DNA of 64,000 nt, from contig NZ_CP082839.1 of assembly GCF_019930585.1 (NCBI RefSeq), positions 4,104,001 through 4,168,000 on the forward strand, written 5' to 3'. Shown in pieces: positions 14,994 through 23,145 of the stretch (its first letter is position 1; each line of letters opens with the position of its first letter). Below the pieces are notes generated by a model that saw nothing but the letters and a program-made list of their open reading frames with translations, was not told where the DNA came from and made no database searches. Position numbers and translations under genes: made by a program. Source of the DNA: Sphingomonas nostoxanthinifaciens. GTDB lineage: Bacteria > Pseudomonadota > Alphaproteobacteria > Sphingomonadales > Sphingomonadaceae.

Positions 14994-15692
14994 ATGGCAA
15001 AGCTGACCAAGAAGGCGAAGGCCATGGCGACCGCGGTCGACCGCGAGAAGCTCTACGGCATCGGTGAGGCCATCGGCCTGGCCAAGACCAACGCCACCGC
15101 CAAGTTCGACGAGACGATCGAGGTCGCGCTCGCGCTCGGCGTCGATCCGCGCCACGCCGACCAGATGGTCCGCGGCGTCGTCACCCTGCCCAAGGGCACC
15201 GGCAAGTCGGTCCGCGTCGGCGTGTTCGCACGCGGCGCCAAGGCCGAGGAAGCCAAGGCGGCGGGTGCCGAGGTCGTCGGCGCCGAGGATCTGCTCGAGC
15301 AGATCCAGGGCGGCACGGTCGATTTCGACCGCTGCATCGCGACCCCGGACATGATGGGCCTCGTCGGCCGCCTGGGTAAAATCCTGGGTCCGAAGGGCCT
15401 GATGCCGAACCCGAAGCTGGGCACCGTGACGATGAACGTCGCGCAGGCGGTCAAGGACGCCAAGGGCGGCCAGATCGAATATCGCGTCGAGAAGGCCGGC
15501 ATCATCCACGCCGGCATCGGCAAGGCGAGCTTCCCCGCCGAAGACCTGCGCGCGAACTTCGACGCGCTGGTCGATGCGGTGGTCAAGGCCAAGCCGTCGG
15601 GCGCCAAGGGCAAGTATATGAAGAAGATCGCCGTCAGCTCCTCGATGGGGCCCGGCATCAAGGTCGACGTGGCGGAGGTCGGCGCCGCCTGA
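14994..15692 (+). CDS. rplA: 50S ribosomal protein L1
   Basis: The 232-residue product starts MAKLTKKAKAM and contains L1 blocks VDPRHADQMVRG, LPKGTGKSVRV, GKILGPKGLMPNPK and KGKYMKKIAVSSSMGPG. L1 forms the mobile stalk of the large subunit and in many bacteria represses its own rplK-rplA message. It ends the cluster, with a clear intrinsic terminator 28 bases downstream. Confidence 0.98.
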   Translation: MAKLTKKAKAMATAVDREKLYGIGEAIGLAKTNATAKFDETIEVALALGVDPRHADQMVRGVVTLPKGTGKSVRVGVFARGAKAEEAKAAGAEVVGAEDLLEQIQGGTVDFDRCIATPDMMGLVGRLGKILGPKGLMPNPKLGTVTMNVAQAVKDAKGGQIEYRVEKAGIIHAGIGKASFPAEDLRANFDALVDAVVKAKPSGAKGKYMKKIAVSSSMGPGIKVDVAEVGAA

Positions 15693-15720
15693 TCGGCCCG
15701 TCGCAACGACATGATTTCGG

Positions 15721-15750
15721 AAGGGCCGGGAGCGATCCCGGCCCTTTTCG
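15721..15750 (+). terminator. Rho-independent terminator after rplA
   Basis: A perfect 11-bp stem (AAGGGCCGGGA at 15721-15731 with its complement at 15736-15746) closed by a GCGA (GNRA) tetraloop is followed by TTCGTTT. It stands 28 bases after the rplA stop. Confidence 0.85.
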
Positions 15751-15846
15751 TTTGCGCGGTCGCGCTCGGCCGCGAACCGCTTGTGCTGGACAAGGCGAGG
15801 CGTCCCGTTCACCTGCGGGACTTGCCGGCAGCGGAGAAGGCCCGTC

Positions 15847-17025
15847 ATGCACGACGCCGATATCCTCACGCTCGGCCTGATCCTGTTCGTGGCGTGCCTG
15901 GTGGCGATCGTCACCCGCCGGATCGGACTGCCTTATGCGATCGGCCTCGTCGCCGCGGGGATCGCGCTCAGCGTCGCCGGCCATGGCAGCCGCATCACGC
16001 TCACGCCCGAGCTGATCTTCACCGTCCTGCTGCCGCCGCTCATCTTCGAGGCGGCGCTCCATCTCGGCTGGGCACAGTTCCGGCGGGAGGCGCCGCTGGT
16101 GCTCAGCATCGCCGTCGTCGGCACTTTGCTGTCGGCGAGCGTGGTCGCGGCGGGCATGCACTGGCTGGCCGGCTGGGGCTGGCCCGCATCGATGCTGTTC
16201 GGCGCGCTGATCGCGGCGACCGACCCGGTATCGGTCATCGCGATGATGAAGGAGCAGCAGGCCCCGCCGCGGCTGCGCTTCCTGATGGAGGCGGAAAGCC
16301 TGGTCAATGACGGCGCGGCGGCGGTGATCTTCGGGCTGGTTGCGGCGTGGATCGGCGGCGCCGAGGGCAGCCCCGGCACGATCGCGCTCGCCTTCGTCAC
16401 CACGGTCGGCGGCGGCGTGCTGTGCGGGCTGGTGGTGGCCGGCGGCCTGTTGCTCGTCGCGCGGCGATCGGACGATCATCTGGTCGAGCTGACGCTCACC
16501 ATGCTCGCCGCCTACGGCTCGTTCCTGCTGGCGGAGAAGCTGCATGCGTCGGGCGTGCTGGCGACGCTGGCGGCGGGCATGCTGGTCGGCAATTGGGGGC
16601 GCGGCCGCCAGATCACCGCTTATGGCAGCGAGGCGATGATCCGTTTCTGGGATTTCGCCGCCTTCCTCGCCAATTCGGTCGTCTTCGTACTGATCGGCAG
16701 CCGCGAGGCGGCGCAGCCGCTGGCGCAATTCCTGCGCCCGGCCGCGATCGGCACCGCGCTCGTGCTCGCGGGGCGGGTGATCGCGGTCTATCCGATCACC
16801 GCTCTGTTCCAGCGAACCGCGCTGGCGACGAGCCGGCTCACCCAGCATATCCTGTTCTGGGGCGGCCTGCGCGGTGCACTCGCGCTGGCGCTGGCGCTGG
16901 CCACGCCGGAGGCGCTGCCCGAGCGCGACGCGCTGATCGGCGTCGCCTTCGCCGTGGTCGCCTTCTCGATCTTCGTGCAGGGCCTGACCGTCCCGCGCCT
17001 GCTGCGCCGATCGGGCGCCTGCTGA
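15847..17025 (+). CDS. CPA1-type cation:proton antiporter
   Basis: The 392-residue protein is almost wholly membrane-embedded with about 11-12 predicted spans and the Na+/H+ exchanger signature: FTVLLPPLIFEAALHL (span 3), ALIAATDPVSVIAMMKE with the ion-binding Asp, EAESLVNDGAAAVIF, and WGGLRGALALALAL. It exchanges Na+ or K+ for protons at the inner membrane. No cytoplasmic TrkA or cyclic-nucleotide domain is attached. The ATG at 15847 is preferred because an upstream extension is not membrane-like. It converges on the biotin operon. Confidence 0.9.
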   Translation: MHDADILTLGLILFVACLVAIVTRRIGLPYAIGLVAAGIALSVAGHGSRITLTPELIFTVLLPPLIFEAALHLGWAQFRREAPLVLSIAVVGTLLSASVVAAGMHWLAGWGWPASMLFGALIAATDPVSVIAMMKEQQAPPRLRFLMEAESLVNDGAAAVIFGLVAAWIGGAEGSPGTIALAFVTTVGGGVLCGLVVAGGLLLVARRSDDHLVELTLTMLAAYGSFLLAEKLHASGVLATLAAGMLVGNWGRGRQITAYGSEAMIRFWDFAAFLANSVVFVLIGSREAAQPLAQFLRPAAIGTALVLAGRVIAVYPITALFQRTALATSRLTQHILFWGGLRGALALALALATPEALPERDALIGVAFAVVAFSIFVQGLTVPRLLRRSGAC

Positions 17026-17032
17026 CGCTGCG

Positions 17033-18286
17033 CTACAGGGTGCGAAGCGCCGCCGCGATCGTCGCGTAGACCCGGTCGAGATCGTCGTCGCCGATGCAGT
17101 AAGGCGGCATGACGTAGACCGTGTTGCCGAGCGGGCGAAGCAGCACATCATGCTCGCGGAAGAAAGCGAGGAGGCGCGGCCCGAGCGCGGCAAGATAGTC
17201 GCCGGCGGCCGAGCCCACCTCGAACGCCGTGATCGTGCCCTGCTGGCGCGCGCCGATGATCGGTGCGTCGGCCTGCAGCCCAGCGAGTGCCGCCGCCTGT
17301 CGTTCGACCAGCGACTCGATCCGCGCCGGCACCGGCTCGTCGCGCCAGATGGCGAAATTGGCGGCGGCAGCGGCGCAGGCGAGCGGATTGGCGGTGTAGC
17401 TGGACGAGTGGAACAGCATCTGCGCGCGATCGGTCGAGCGATGCGCGTCGAAGATCGCGTCGGTCGCCATCGTCACCGCCAGCGGCACCGCGCCGCCGGT
17501 CAGCCCCTTCGACAAGCAGAGGATATCGGGCACGACATCGGCCTGCGCGCAGGCCAGCAAGGTGCCGGTGCGACCCCAGCCGGTCATCACCTCGTCGGCG
17601 ATCAGCAGGATGTCGTGCGCGGTGCAGATCGCGCGCAGTTCGGCCAGCACCCACGGCGGATAGAACAGCATTCCGCCCGCGCCGAGCACCAGCGGCTCGA
17701 CGATCAGCGCCGCCGGCGGCTCGGGCGCGGTGGCGAGGTGGCGGAGCGCGTCCAGCGTGCGCGCTTCGGCGCCGGGTGCAGGGAAGGGCAAGGTGTCGAC
17801 GTCGAACAGCAATGGTGCATAGGCACGGTTGTAGACGCCGCGCTGCCCCACCGACATCGTGCCGACGGTGTCGCCATGATAGCTATGCTCCATCACGACG
17901 ATACGCTGGCGCGGGCGACCGGTGTTGAGCCAGAAGCCGAGCGCCATCTTCAGCGCCACCTCGACCGCGGTCGAGCCGCTGTCGGAGAAGAAGACGCGCG
18001 TCAGCGCGGGCGGCATGATCCCGGTCAGCCCGCGCGCGACCGTCTCGGCCGGTTCGTGCGTCCAGCCGGCGAAGATGATCTGGTCGAGCTGGGCCGCCTG
18101 CTCGGCGATCGCCCCCATGATGCGCGGATGATTGTGGCCGTGCGTCGTCACCCACCACGACGAGATGGCGTCGATCACGCGCCGTCCGTCGGCGGTGAAG
18201 AGGGCCGCGCCCTCGGCATGCGTCACCAGCGGGATCGGCTCGCCCAGCCCGTGCTGGGTGAAGGGATGCCAGATCGGCGAGCTCAT
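17033..18286 (-). CDS. bioA: Adenosylmethionine-8-amino-7-oxononanoate aminotransferase
   Basis: The 417-residue class III aminotransferase converts KAPA to DAPA with S-adenosylmethionine as amino donor. The start WHPFTQ, SSWWVTTHGHNHP, SYHGDTVG, the cofactor Asp in LIADEVMTGWGRTG, and the PLP lysine in CLSKGLTGG are visible. HSSSYTANPLACAAA fits BioA rather than other class III enzymes. The start overlaps the bioD stop by four bases, and it is the last gene of the bioF-hydrolase-bioC-bioD-bioA operon. Confidence 0.95.
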   Translation of the reverse strand: MSSPIWHPFTQHGLGEPIPLVTHAEGAALFTADGRRVIDAISSWWVTTHGHNHPRIMGAIAEQAAQLDQIIFAGWTHEPAETVARGLTGIMPPALTRVFFSDSGSTAVEVALKMALGFWLNTGRPRQRIVVMEHSYHGDTVGTMSVGQRGVYNRAYAPLLFDVDTLPFPAPGAEARTLDALRHLATAPEPPAALIVEPLVLGAGGMLFYPPWVLAELRAICTAHDILLIADEVMTGWGRTGTLLACAQADVVPDILCLSKGLTGGAVPLAVTMATDAIFDAHRSTDRAQMLFHSSSYTANPLACAAAAANFAIWRDEPVPARIESLVERQAAALAGLQADAPIIGARQQGTITAFEVGSAAGDYLAALGPRLLAFFREHDVLLRPLGNTVYVMPPYCIGDDDLDRVYATIAAALRTL

Positions 18287-18912
18287 CGCGCGAGCGCCGC
18301 GACGTCGAACGATTCGGCAAAGGCGCGCGCCAGCGCGGCGTGATCGAGCGGATCGAGCAACGGCAGCCGGCCAAGGCGCGGAACCCCGCCGATCGCGACG
18401 ATGGTCGCCTCGCTGTCGGGCACGGCATCGCCGACGAAGGCGACGCCGTGGATCGCCACGCCCCGCGCGCGCAGTGCCTCGATCGAGAGCAGGCTGTGGT
18501 TGATCGTGCCGAGCGCGGTGCGCGCGACGAGGATCACCGGCAGGCTCCAACGCGCGAACAGATCGGCGAACAGCAGGGACCGCGTCACCGGCACCAGCGC
18601 GCCGCCCGCGCCCTCCACCACCAGCGGTCCGTCGACCGGCGGCAGCGCGAGCCGGTCCGGATCGATCGTGACCGCGTCGAGTTCGGCGGCGCGATGCGGC
18701 GAGCAGGGGGTGGTCAGGGCATAGGCTTCGGGCAGCAGGCGCGCGGGCGACAGCGCCGCCAGCGTCGCGACCGTCGCGCGGTCGCTGCCCTCGTCGAGGC
18801 CGGCCTGGATCGGCTTCCAATAAGACGCGCCGATGGCATGGGTCAGCCCGGCGGCGAACACCGTCTTGCCGATGCCGGTATCGGTGCCGGTGACGACATA
18901 ACCGCGCGTCAT
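18283..18912 (-). CDS. bioD: Dethiobiotin synthetase
   Basis: The 209-residue protein has the P-loop TGTDTGIGKT at residues 8-17, WKPIQAG with the catalytic Lys, and VVEGAGGALVP. It closes the ureido ring of DAPA with CO2 and ATP to give dethiobiotin. It overlaps both bioC (upstream) and bioA (downstream) by four bases, so translation is coupled. Confidence 0.95.
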   Translation of the reverse strand: MTRGYVVTGTDTGIGKTVFAAGLTHAIGASYWKPIQAGLDEGSDRATVATLAALSPARLLPEAYALTTPCSPHRAAELDAVTIDPDRLALPPVDGPLVVEGAGGALVPVTRSLLFADLFARWSLPVILVARTALGTINHSLLSIEALRARGVAIHGVAFVGDAVPDSEATIVAIGGVPRLGRLPLLDPLDHAALARAFAESFDVAALAR

Positions 18913-19661
18913 GCCGCCGGCTCCTGCAGGTCGAGCAGGCCGACGACGTAGGTGGCGGTGCTGCCGCTCGCCTCGAACCGGCGCATGACGCGGCGGAGCG
19001 TGGCGGGCGCGAGCGGGCGGTGGTCCGCACGCGGCGTGGCGGCGCCGATCCCCTTCAAGCCCGCGAGGAAGCCGCGCGCATCGGCATAATCGTCACGAAA
19101 GTCGCGGATCGTCACCGTCGCGGCCATGCCGACCGGCACCGCGCCGGCAAGCTGCGCCGCATCCGGATAATCGCGCACGCCATCGATCCTCCCCGTCCCG
19201 TGATGCGCCGCGCGCCATTCGGCGAACGTCCCGCGCGCGAGCGTGGTGAGCAGCATCCGCCCGCCCGGCGCGAGCAGCCCGCGCAGCGCAGCTAGCCCGC
19301 CCGCGAGATCGTCGAACCATTGCACCACCAGCGATCCGACGATCAGGTCGAACGGCGCCTCGGGATGCTCGAATCGTGGACGTTCGGCATCGAGGCAGGC
19401 GAAGCGGACGCCCGGTTGGGGCGCAAAGCGGGCGGCGGCGCGCGCCACCATCGCCGGGGCGATGTCCGTCATCAGCCAGTCGCCGCCAGTGGGCCGTGCG
19501 CGGTCGCGGAGCAGGCCGGTGCCGCAGCCGATCTCCAGCACGCGCCGCCCGTCGAGCGGCGGCAGCGCGCCGGCAAGCCATTCCGCGACGCGCGCCTGGA
19601 CGTGGGCATGCGCATCGTAGCGATCGGCGCGGCCGAAGGCGGCGGCGTGGCGCGGCAGCAT
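18909..19661 (-). CDS. bioC: BioC-like malonyl-ACP O-methyltransferase
   Basis: The 250-residue SAM-dependent methyltransferase has the motif I LEIGCGTGLL (about residues 41-50), motif II-like LMTDIAPAMV and FDLIVGSLVVQWFDDLAGGL, the latter typical of BioC. BioC methylates malonyl-ACP to prime pimelate synthesis. The ATG at 19661 (MLPRHAAAFGRADRYDAHA) gives the usual BioC N terminus, where a GRAxxYDxxAxxQ block is expected. Position between the hydrolase and bioD supports the call. Confidence 0.88.
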   Translation of the reverse strand: MLPRHAAAFGRADRYDAHAHVQARVAEWLAGALPPLDGRRVLEIGCGTGLLRDRARPTGGDWLMTDIAPAMVARAAARFAPQPGVRFACLDAERPRFEHPEAPFDLIVGSLVVQWFDDLAGGLAALRGLLAPGGRMLLTTLARGTFAEWRAAHHGTGRIDGVRDYPDAAQLAGAVPVGMAATVTIRDFRDDYADARGFLAGLKGIGAATPRADHRPLAPATLRRVMRRFEASGSTATYVVGLLDLQEPAA

Positions 19662-19663
19662 CG

Positions 19664-20290
19664 TCACGCCAGCCCTGCGACGAAGCCGGCGATCCGCTCG
19701 GCGCACCAATCGGCATGGGTCGCGGGCAAGAGGTGGCCAGCCTCTGCGCACGTTGCCCGATCGTGGGCGGCGTCACCGAAGCCCGCGGCGCGCTGTGCCT
19801 CGCTCAGGATCGGATCGCGCGCACCGTGCAGGACGAGCAGCGGCACGGAAGGGACGTGTCCGCGCATGTCAATGTCGCGGAGCCGGGCGAGGTCGTCGGC
19901 AAGGCGCGCGGTCGGCTCACCAGGAATCGGCGCGGACTCACCACAGCGGGCGCGGAAGTCGCCGACGGTCGCAGCGGGATCCCGCGCACAGCGGCGGATC
20001 ATCGCGTCGAGCAGGCGCGGGGCGGCGCCGGGATGACCGGAGCTTGCCGTGAAGCGGTCGAAGCCGTTGATGACGATCATGGCGCAGGCGTGCGGAGCAG
20101 GTTCGGCGAGCATCCGCAACCCGCCAAGCGAGTGACCCACCCGGATGCAGGGCCCGGACGGCAGCGTCACGCGCTGGACCGGCCCGAAATAGCCGCGATC
20201 GTCCGCCGCGCCCGCCACGCCGAGGGCGGCGATCAGGGGCGCCCAGAAATCGGCGTCAAAGCCCCAGCCATGATGGAAGGTCCAGATCAT
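19664..20290 (-). CDS. Alpha/beta hydrolase, probable pimeloyl-ACP methyl ester esterase
   Basis: The 208-residue alpha/beta hydrolase has a nucleophile elbow GHSLGG, an acid in GARDPIL and a His in AGHLLPATH, so a full Ser-Asp-His triad. It lies between bioF and bioC, overlapping bioF by four bases, in the place where a BioH or BioG-type esterase is needed to release pimeloyl-ACP methyl ester. It is shorter than E. coli BioH (256 residues), lacking much of the lid. The esterase role is inferred from context. Confidence 0.75.
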   Translation of the reverse strand: MIWTFHHGWGFDADFWAPLIAALGVAGAADDRGYFGPVQRVTLPSGPCIRVGHSLGGLRMLAEPAPHACAMIVINGFDRFTASSGHPGAAPRLLDAMIRRCARDPAATVGDFRARCGESAPIPGEPTARLADDLARLRDIDMRGHVPSVPLLVLHGARDPILSEAQRAAGFGDAAHDRATCAEAGHLLPATHADWCAERIAGFVAGLA

Positions 20291-21450
20291 GCAACCGCGC
20301 GCAGCACCGCCGCCGCCAGGCCATCGATCGCGTCGGACGAATGGCTCGCGCGCAACGCGATGCGCAGACGGCTGCGCCCGCGCGGCACGGTCGGCGGTCG
20401 GATTGCGATGGCGAGCATGCCCTCCGCCTCCAGCGAGCGCGCGGCGGCGAGCGCCGCCTCGGCCTCGCCAACGATCGCCGGCACGATCTGGGTCGACGAC
20501 TCGGCGGTATCGATCCCGCCTGCCGCCAGCAGCGCGCGCAGCCGGGCCGCCATATCGGCCAGCGCGGCACGCTCGGCATCCATCGCCGGCACCAGATCGA
20601 GCGCGGCGTCGATCGCGCCGAGCACCCCCGGCGGCAAAGCGGTGGTGTAGATGATGCCGCCGCACGCATTCACGAGATAGTCGCACAGGGCCACGGACCC
20701 GGCGACATAGGCGCCGAAACCGCCCAGCGCCTTGCTGAACGTCCCCATCACGAGATCGACTGCGCCCGGCACCGTCGCCGAAAGACCGGCGCCGCGCGGG
20801 CCGAGCACGCCGGTCGCATGCGCCTCGTCGAGATAGGTGAAGGCGCCGTGCGCGCGCGCGATCGCGGTGAGCCGCGGCAGGTCGACGCGATCGCCGTCCA
20901 TGCTGAACACGCTCTCGGTCAGGACCAGCTTCGGCCCCTCCGGCGCGACCGCCAGCAGCGCGTCGAGATGGTCGAGATCATTATGGCGGAAACGCACCTG
21001 CCGCAGCCCCGCCGCCGCGCAGCCATGATGCAGGCTGGCATGATTGAGCCGGTCGGCGAAGACGGTGAGGCCGGGCAGCGCCTTCGCCAGCGCGGGCAGG
21101 ATCGCGGCATTGGCCTGCCAGCCGCTCGCGAACAGCAAGGCCGCCGGCGTGCCCTTGAACGCGGCGACGCGCGCCTCGACCGCGAGATGGAGTTCGTGCG
21201 TGCCGGTCACCAGCCGCGACGCGCCCGCGCTGCTGCCGTGCCGGCGCGCCCATTCGGCGCCGCGCTCCGCCAGCAACGGATGGGTGGCGAGGCCGAGATA
21301 ATCGTTGCTCGAGAAATCGAGCAATGTGCGGCCGTCCCGCGCCACCCGGCCGCCTGGCACCAATGCCGTGGGCACCAACGCGCGCCGTTCGCCGCGCGCC
21401 GCCGCCGCGTCGAGCGCCTGCTGGAGGAAAGGATCGAGCAACGATGGCAT
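20287..21450 (-). CDS. bioF: 8-amino-7-oxononanoate synthase
   Basis: The 387-residue alpha-oxoamine synthase condenses pimeloyl-ACP/CoA with alanine. Visible are DFSSNDYLGLA, GSSAGASRLVTG, ESVFSMDGD, YLDEAHATGVLGPRG and the PLP lysine in GTFSKALGGFG. The ATG at 21450 is preferred; an in-frame GTG lies two codons earlier. It is the first gene of the minus-strand biotin operon. Confidence 0.94.
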   Translation of the reverse strand: MPSLLDPFLQQALDAAAARGERRALVPTALVPGGRVARDGRTLLDFSSNDYLGLATHPLLAERGAEWARRHGSSAGASRLVTGTHELHLAVEARVAAFKGTPAALLFASGWQANAAILPALAKALPGLTVFADRLNHASLHHGCAAAGLRQVRFRHNDLDHLDALLAVAPEGPKLVLTESVFSMDGDRVDLPRLTAIARAHGAFTYLDEAHATGVLGPRGAGLSATVPGAVDLVMGTFSKALGGFGAYVAGSVALCDYLVNACGGIIYTTALPPGVLGAIDAALDLVPAMDAERAALADMAARLRALLAAGGIDTAESSTQIVPAIVGEAEAALAAARSLEAEGMLAIAIRPPTVPRGRSRLRIALRASHSSDAIDGLAAAVLRAVA

Positions 21451-21486
21451 GGTCACAGGTCTCGGCGGCCCACCCGGCAGGGCACG

Positions 21487-23136
21487 TCACATGTTCGGAT
21501 AATTGGGCCCGCCGCCGCCCTCGGGCACCACCCAGTTGATGTTCTGGGTGGGATCCTTGATGTCGCACGTCTTGCAGTGGACGCAATTCTGCGCGTTGAT
21601 CTGCAGCCGCGGGCCAGCACTCCCTTCGGCCACGATCTCGTACACACCGGCCGGGCAGTAACGCTGCTCGGGCGCGTCATAGTCCGCCAGGTTGACGCGG
21701 ATCGGTACGTCGGCATCCTTCAGCGTCAGGTGGATCGGCTGATCCTCCTCGTGATTGGTGTTCGACAGGAACACCGAGGAGAGCCGGTCGAAGCTGATGA
21801 CGCCGTCGGGCTTGGGATAGTCGATCGGCTTGGCCAGATCCTTGCGCCACAACCCTTCATTGTCGGGGTGATGGCGCAGCGTATAGGGCAGGCCGATCCC
21901 GGCGGTGCGCATCACCATGTCGGCCCATGCCCAGCCGGTGCCGATCAGCGGCCCGAACTTCGCCACCGCCGGCTCGGCATTGCGCACCAGCTTCAGCTCG
22001 GTCGAGATCCAACTCGCCTTTACCGCCGGCTGATAGCCGTCGAGCAGGTCTCCGCGCCGATCGGCGGCGACGGCGGCGAATGCCTCCTCCGCCGCCAGCA
22101 TGCCGCTCTTCATCGCGGTATGCGTGCCCTTGATGCGCGGCACATTGACGAAGCCCGCCGAGCAGCCGATCAGCGCGCCGCCGGGGAAAGCGAGCGTCGG
22201 CACTGACTGCCACCCGCCCTCGTTGATCGCGCGCGCGCCGTATGAGACGCGGCGGCCGCCCTCCAGCACCGCGCGGATCGCGGGATGCTGCTTCCAGCGC
22301 TGGAACTCCTCGAACGGCGAGAGATAGGGATTGCGGTAGCCGAGCCCGACCACGAACCCGAGCGCCACCTGGTTGTTGGCCTGATGGTAGAGGAAGCCGC
22401 CGCCGACATCATTGCCAAGCGGCCAGCCCTGCGTGTGGATCACGCGGCCGGGCGCGTGATTCGCGGGATCCACGTCCCACAATTCCTTGATGCCGAGCCC
22501 GTAGACCTGCGGCTGGCTGTCGCGCTCCAGCTCGTAGATGCGCTTCAGCTCCTTGGTCAGGCTGCCGCGCGCACCCTCGGCGAAGAACGTGTAGCGCGCG
22601 TGCAGCTCCATGCCGGGCTGGTAATCGGGCTTGTGCGTGCCGTCGCGCGCCACGCCCATGTCGCCGGTGGCGACGCCGCGGATCGCGCCAGTGTCGTCGA
22701 ACAGCAGTTCGGCGGCGGCGAAGCCGGGGAAGATCTCGACGCCCAGCGCCTCCGCCTGCCCCGCCAGCCAGCGGCACAGATTGCCGAGCGAGCCGGTATA
22801 GGTGCCTTTGTTCGACATGAACGACGGCATCAGCAGGTGTGGGAAGGCGATCTTGCCGGTGCGGGTGAGCCACCAATGGTGGTTCTCGGTCACCGGCACG
22901 TCGAGCGGGCAGCCCTGCTCGCGCCAGTCGGGGATCAGCTCGTCGAGCGCGATCGGATCGATCACCGCGCCCGACAAGATGTGCGCGCCGACCTCCGATC
23001 CCTTCTCCAGCACGCAGACCGAAAGCTCGCGATCCTGGGCGGCGGCGAGCTGCTTCAGGCGGATCGCCGCGCTGAGGCCGGCCGGGCCGGCGCCGACGAC
23101 GACGACGTCATACTCCATCGATTCACGTTCAGGCAT
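21487..23136 (-). CDS. Electron transfer flavoprotein-ubiquinone oxidoreductase
   Basis: The 549-residue protein has an N-terminal FAD-binding GAGPAGLSAAIRL, the ETF-QO blocks GAHILSGAVIDP, LMPSFMSNKGTYTGSLGN, AEGARGSLTK and GCSAGFVNVPRIKGTH, and a C-terminal ferredoxin-like 4Fe-4S site with QNCVHCKTCDIKDP plus a more distal Cys in YCPAGVYE. It takes electrons from ETF, reduced by acyl-CoA dehydrogenases, and passes them to ubiquinone at the inner membrane. An ATG six codons downstream (MEYDVV) is an alternative start. It is linked functionally to the beta-oxidation genes at 45912-51295; etfAB are not in the window. Confidence 0.95.
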   Translation of the reverse strand: MPERESMEYDVVVVGAGPAGLSAAIRLKQLAAAQDRELSVCVLEKGSEVGAHILSGAVIDPIALDELIPDWREQGCPLDVPVTENHHWWLTRTGKIAFPHLLMPSFMSNKGTYTGSLGNLCRWLAGQAEALGVEIFPGFAAAELLFDDTGAIRGVATGDMGVARDGTHKPDYQPGMELHARYTFFAEGARGSLTKELKRIYELERDSQPQVYGLGIKELWDVDPANHAPGRVIHTQGWPLGNDVGGGFLYHQANNQVALGFVVGLGYRNPYLSPFEEFQRWKQHPAIRAVLEGGRRVSYGARAINEGGWQSVPTLAFPGGALIGCSAGFVNVPRIKGTHTAMKSGMLAAEEAFAAVAADRRGDLLDGYQPAVKASWISTELKLVRNAEPAVAKFGPLIGTGWAWADMVMRTAGIGLPYTLRHHPDNEGLWRKDLAKPIDYPKPDGVISFDRLSSVFLSNTNHEEDQPIHLTLKDADVPIRVNLADYDAPEQRYCPAGVYEIVAEGSAGPRLQINAQNCVHCKTCDIKDPTQNINWVVPEGGGGPNYPNM

Positions 23137-23145
23137 CCGGCCTGC

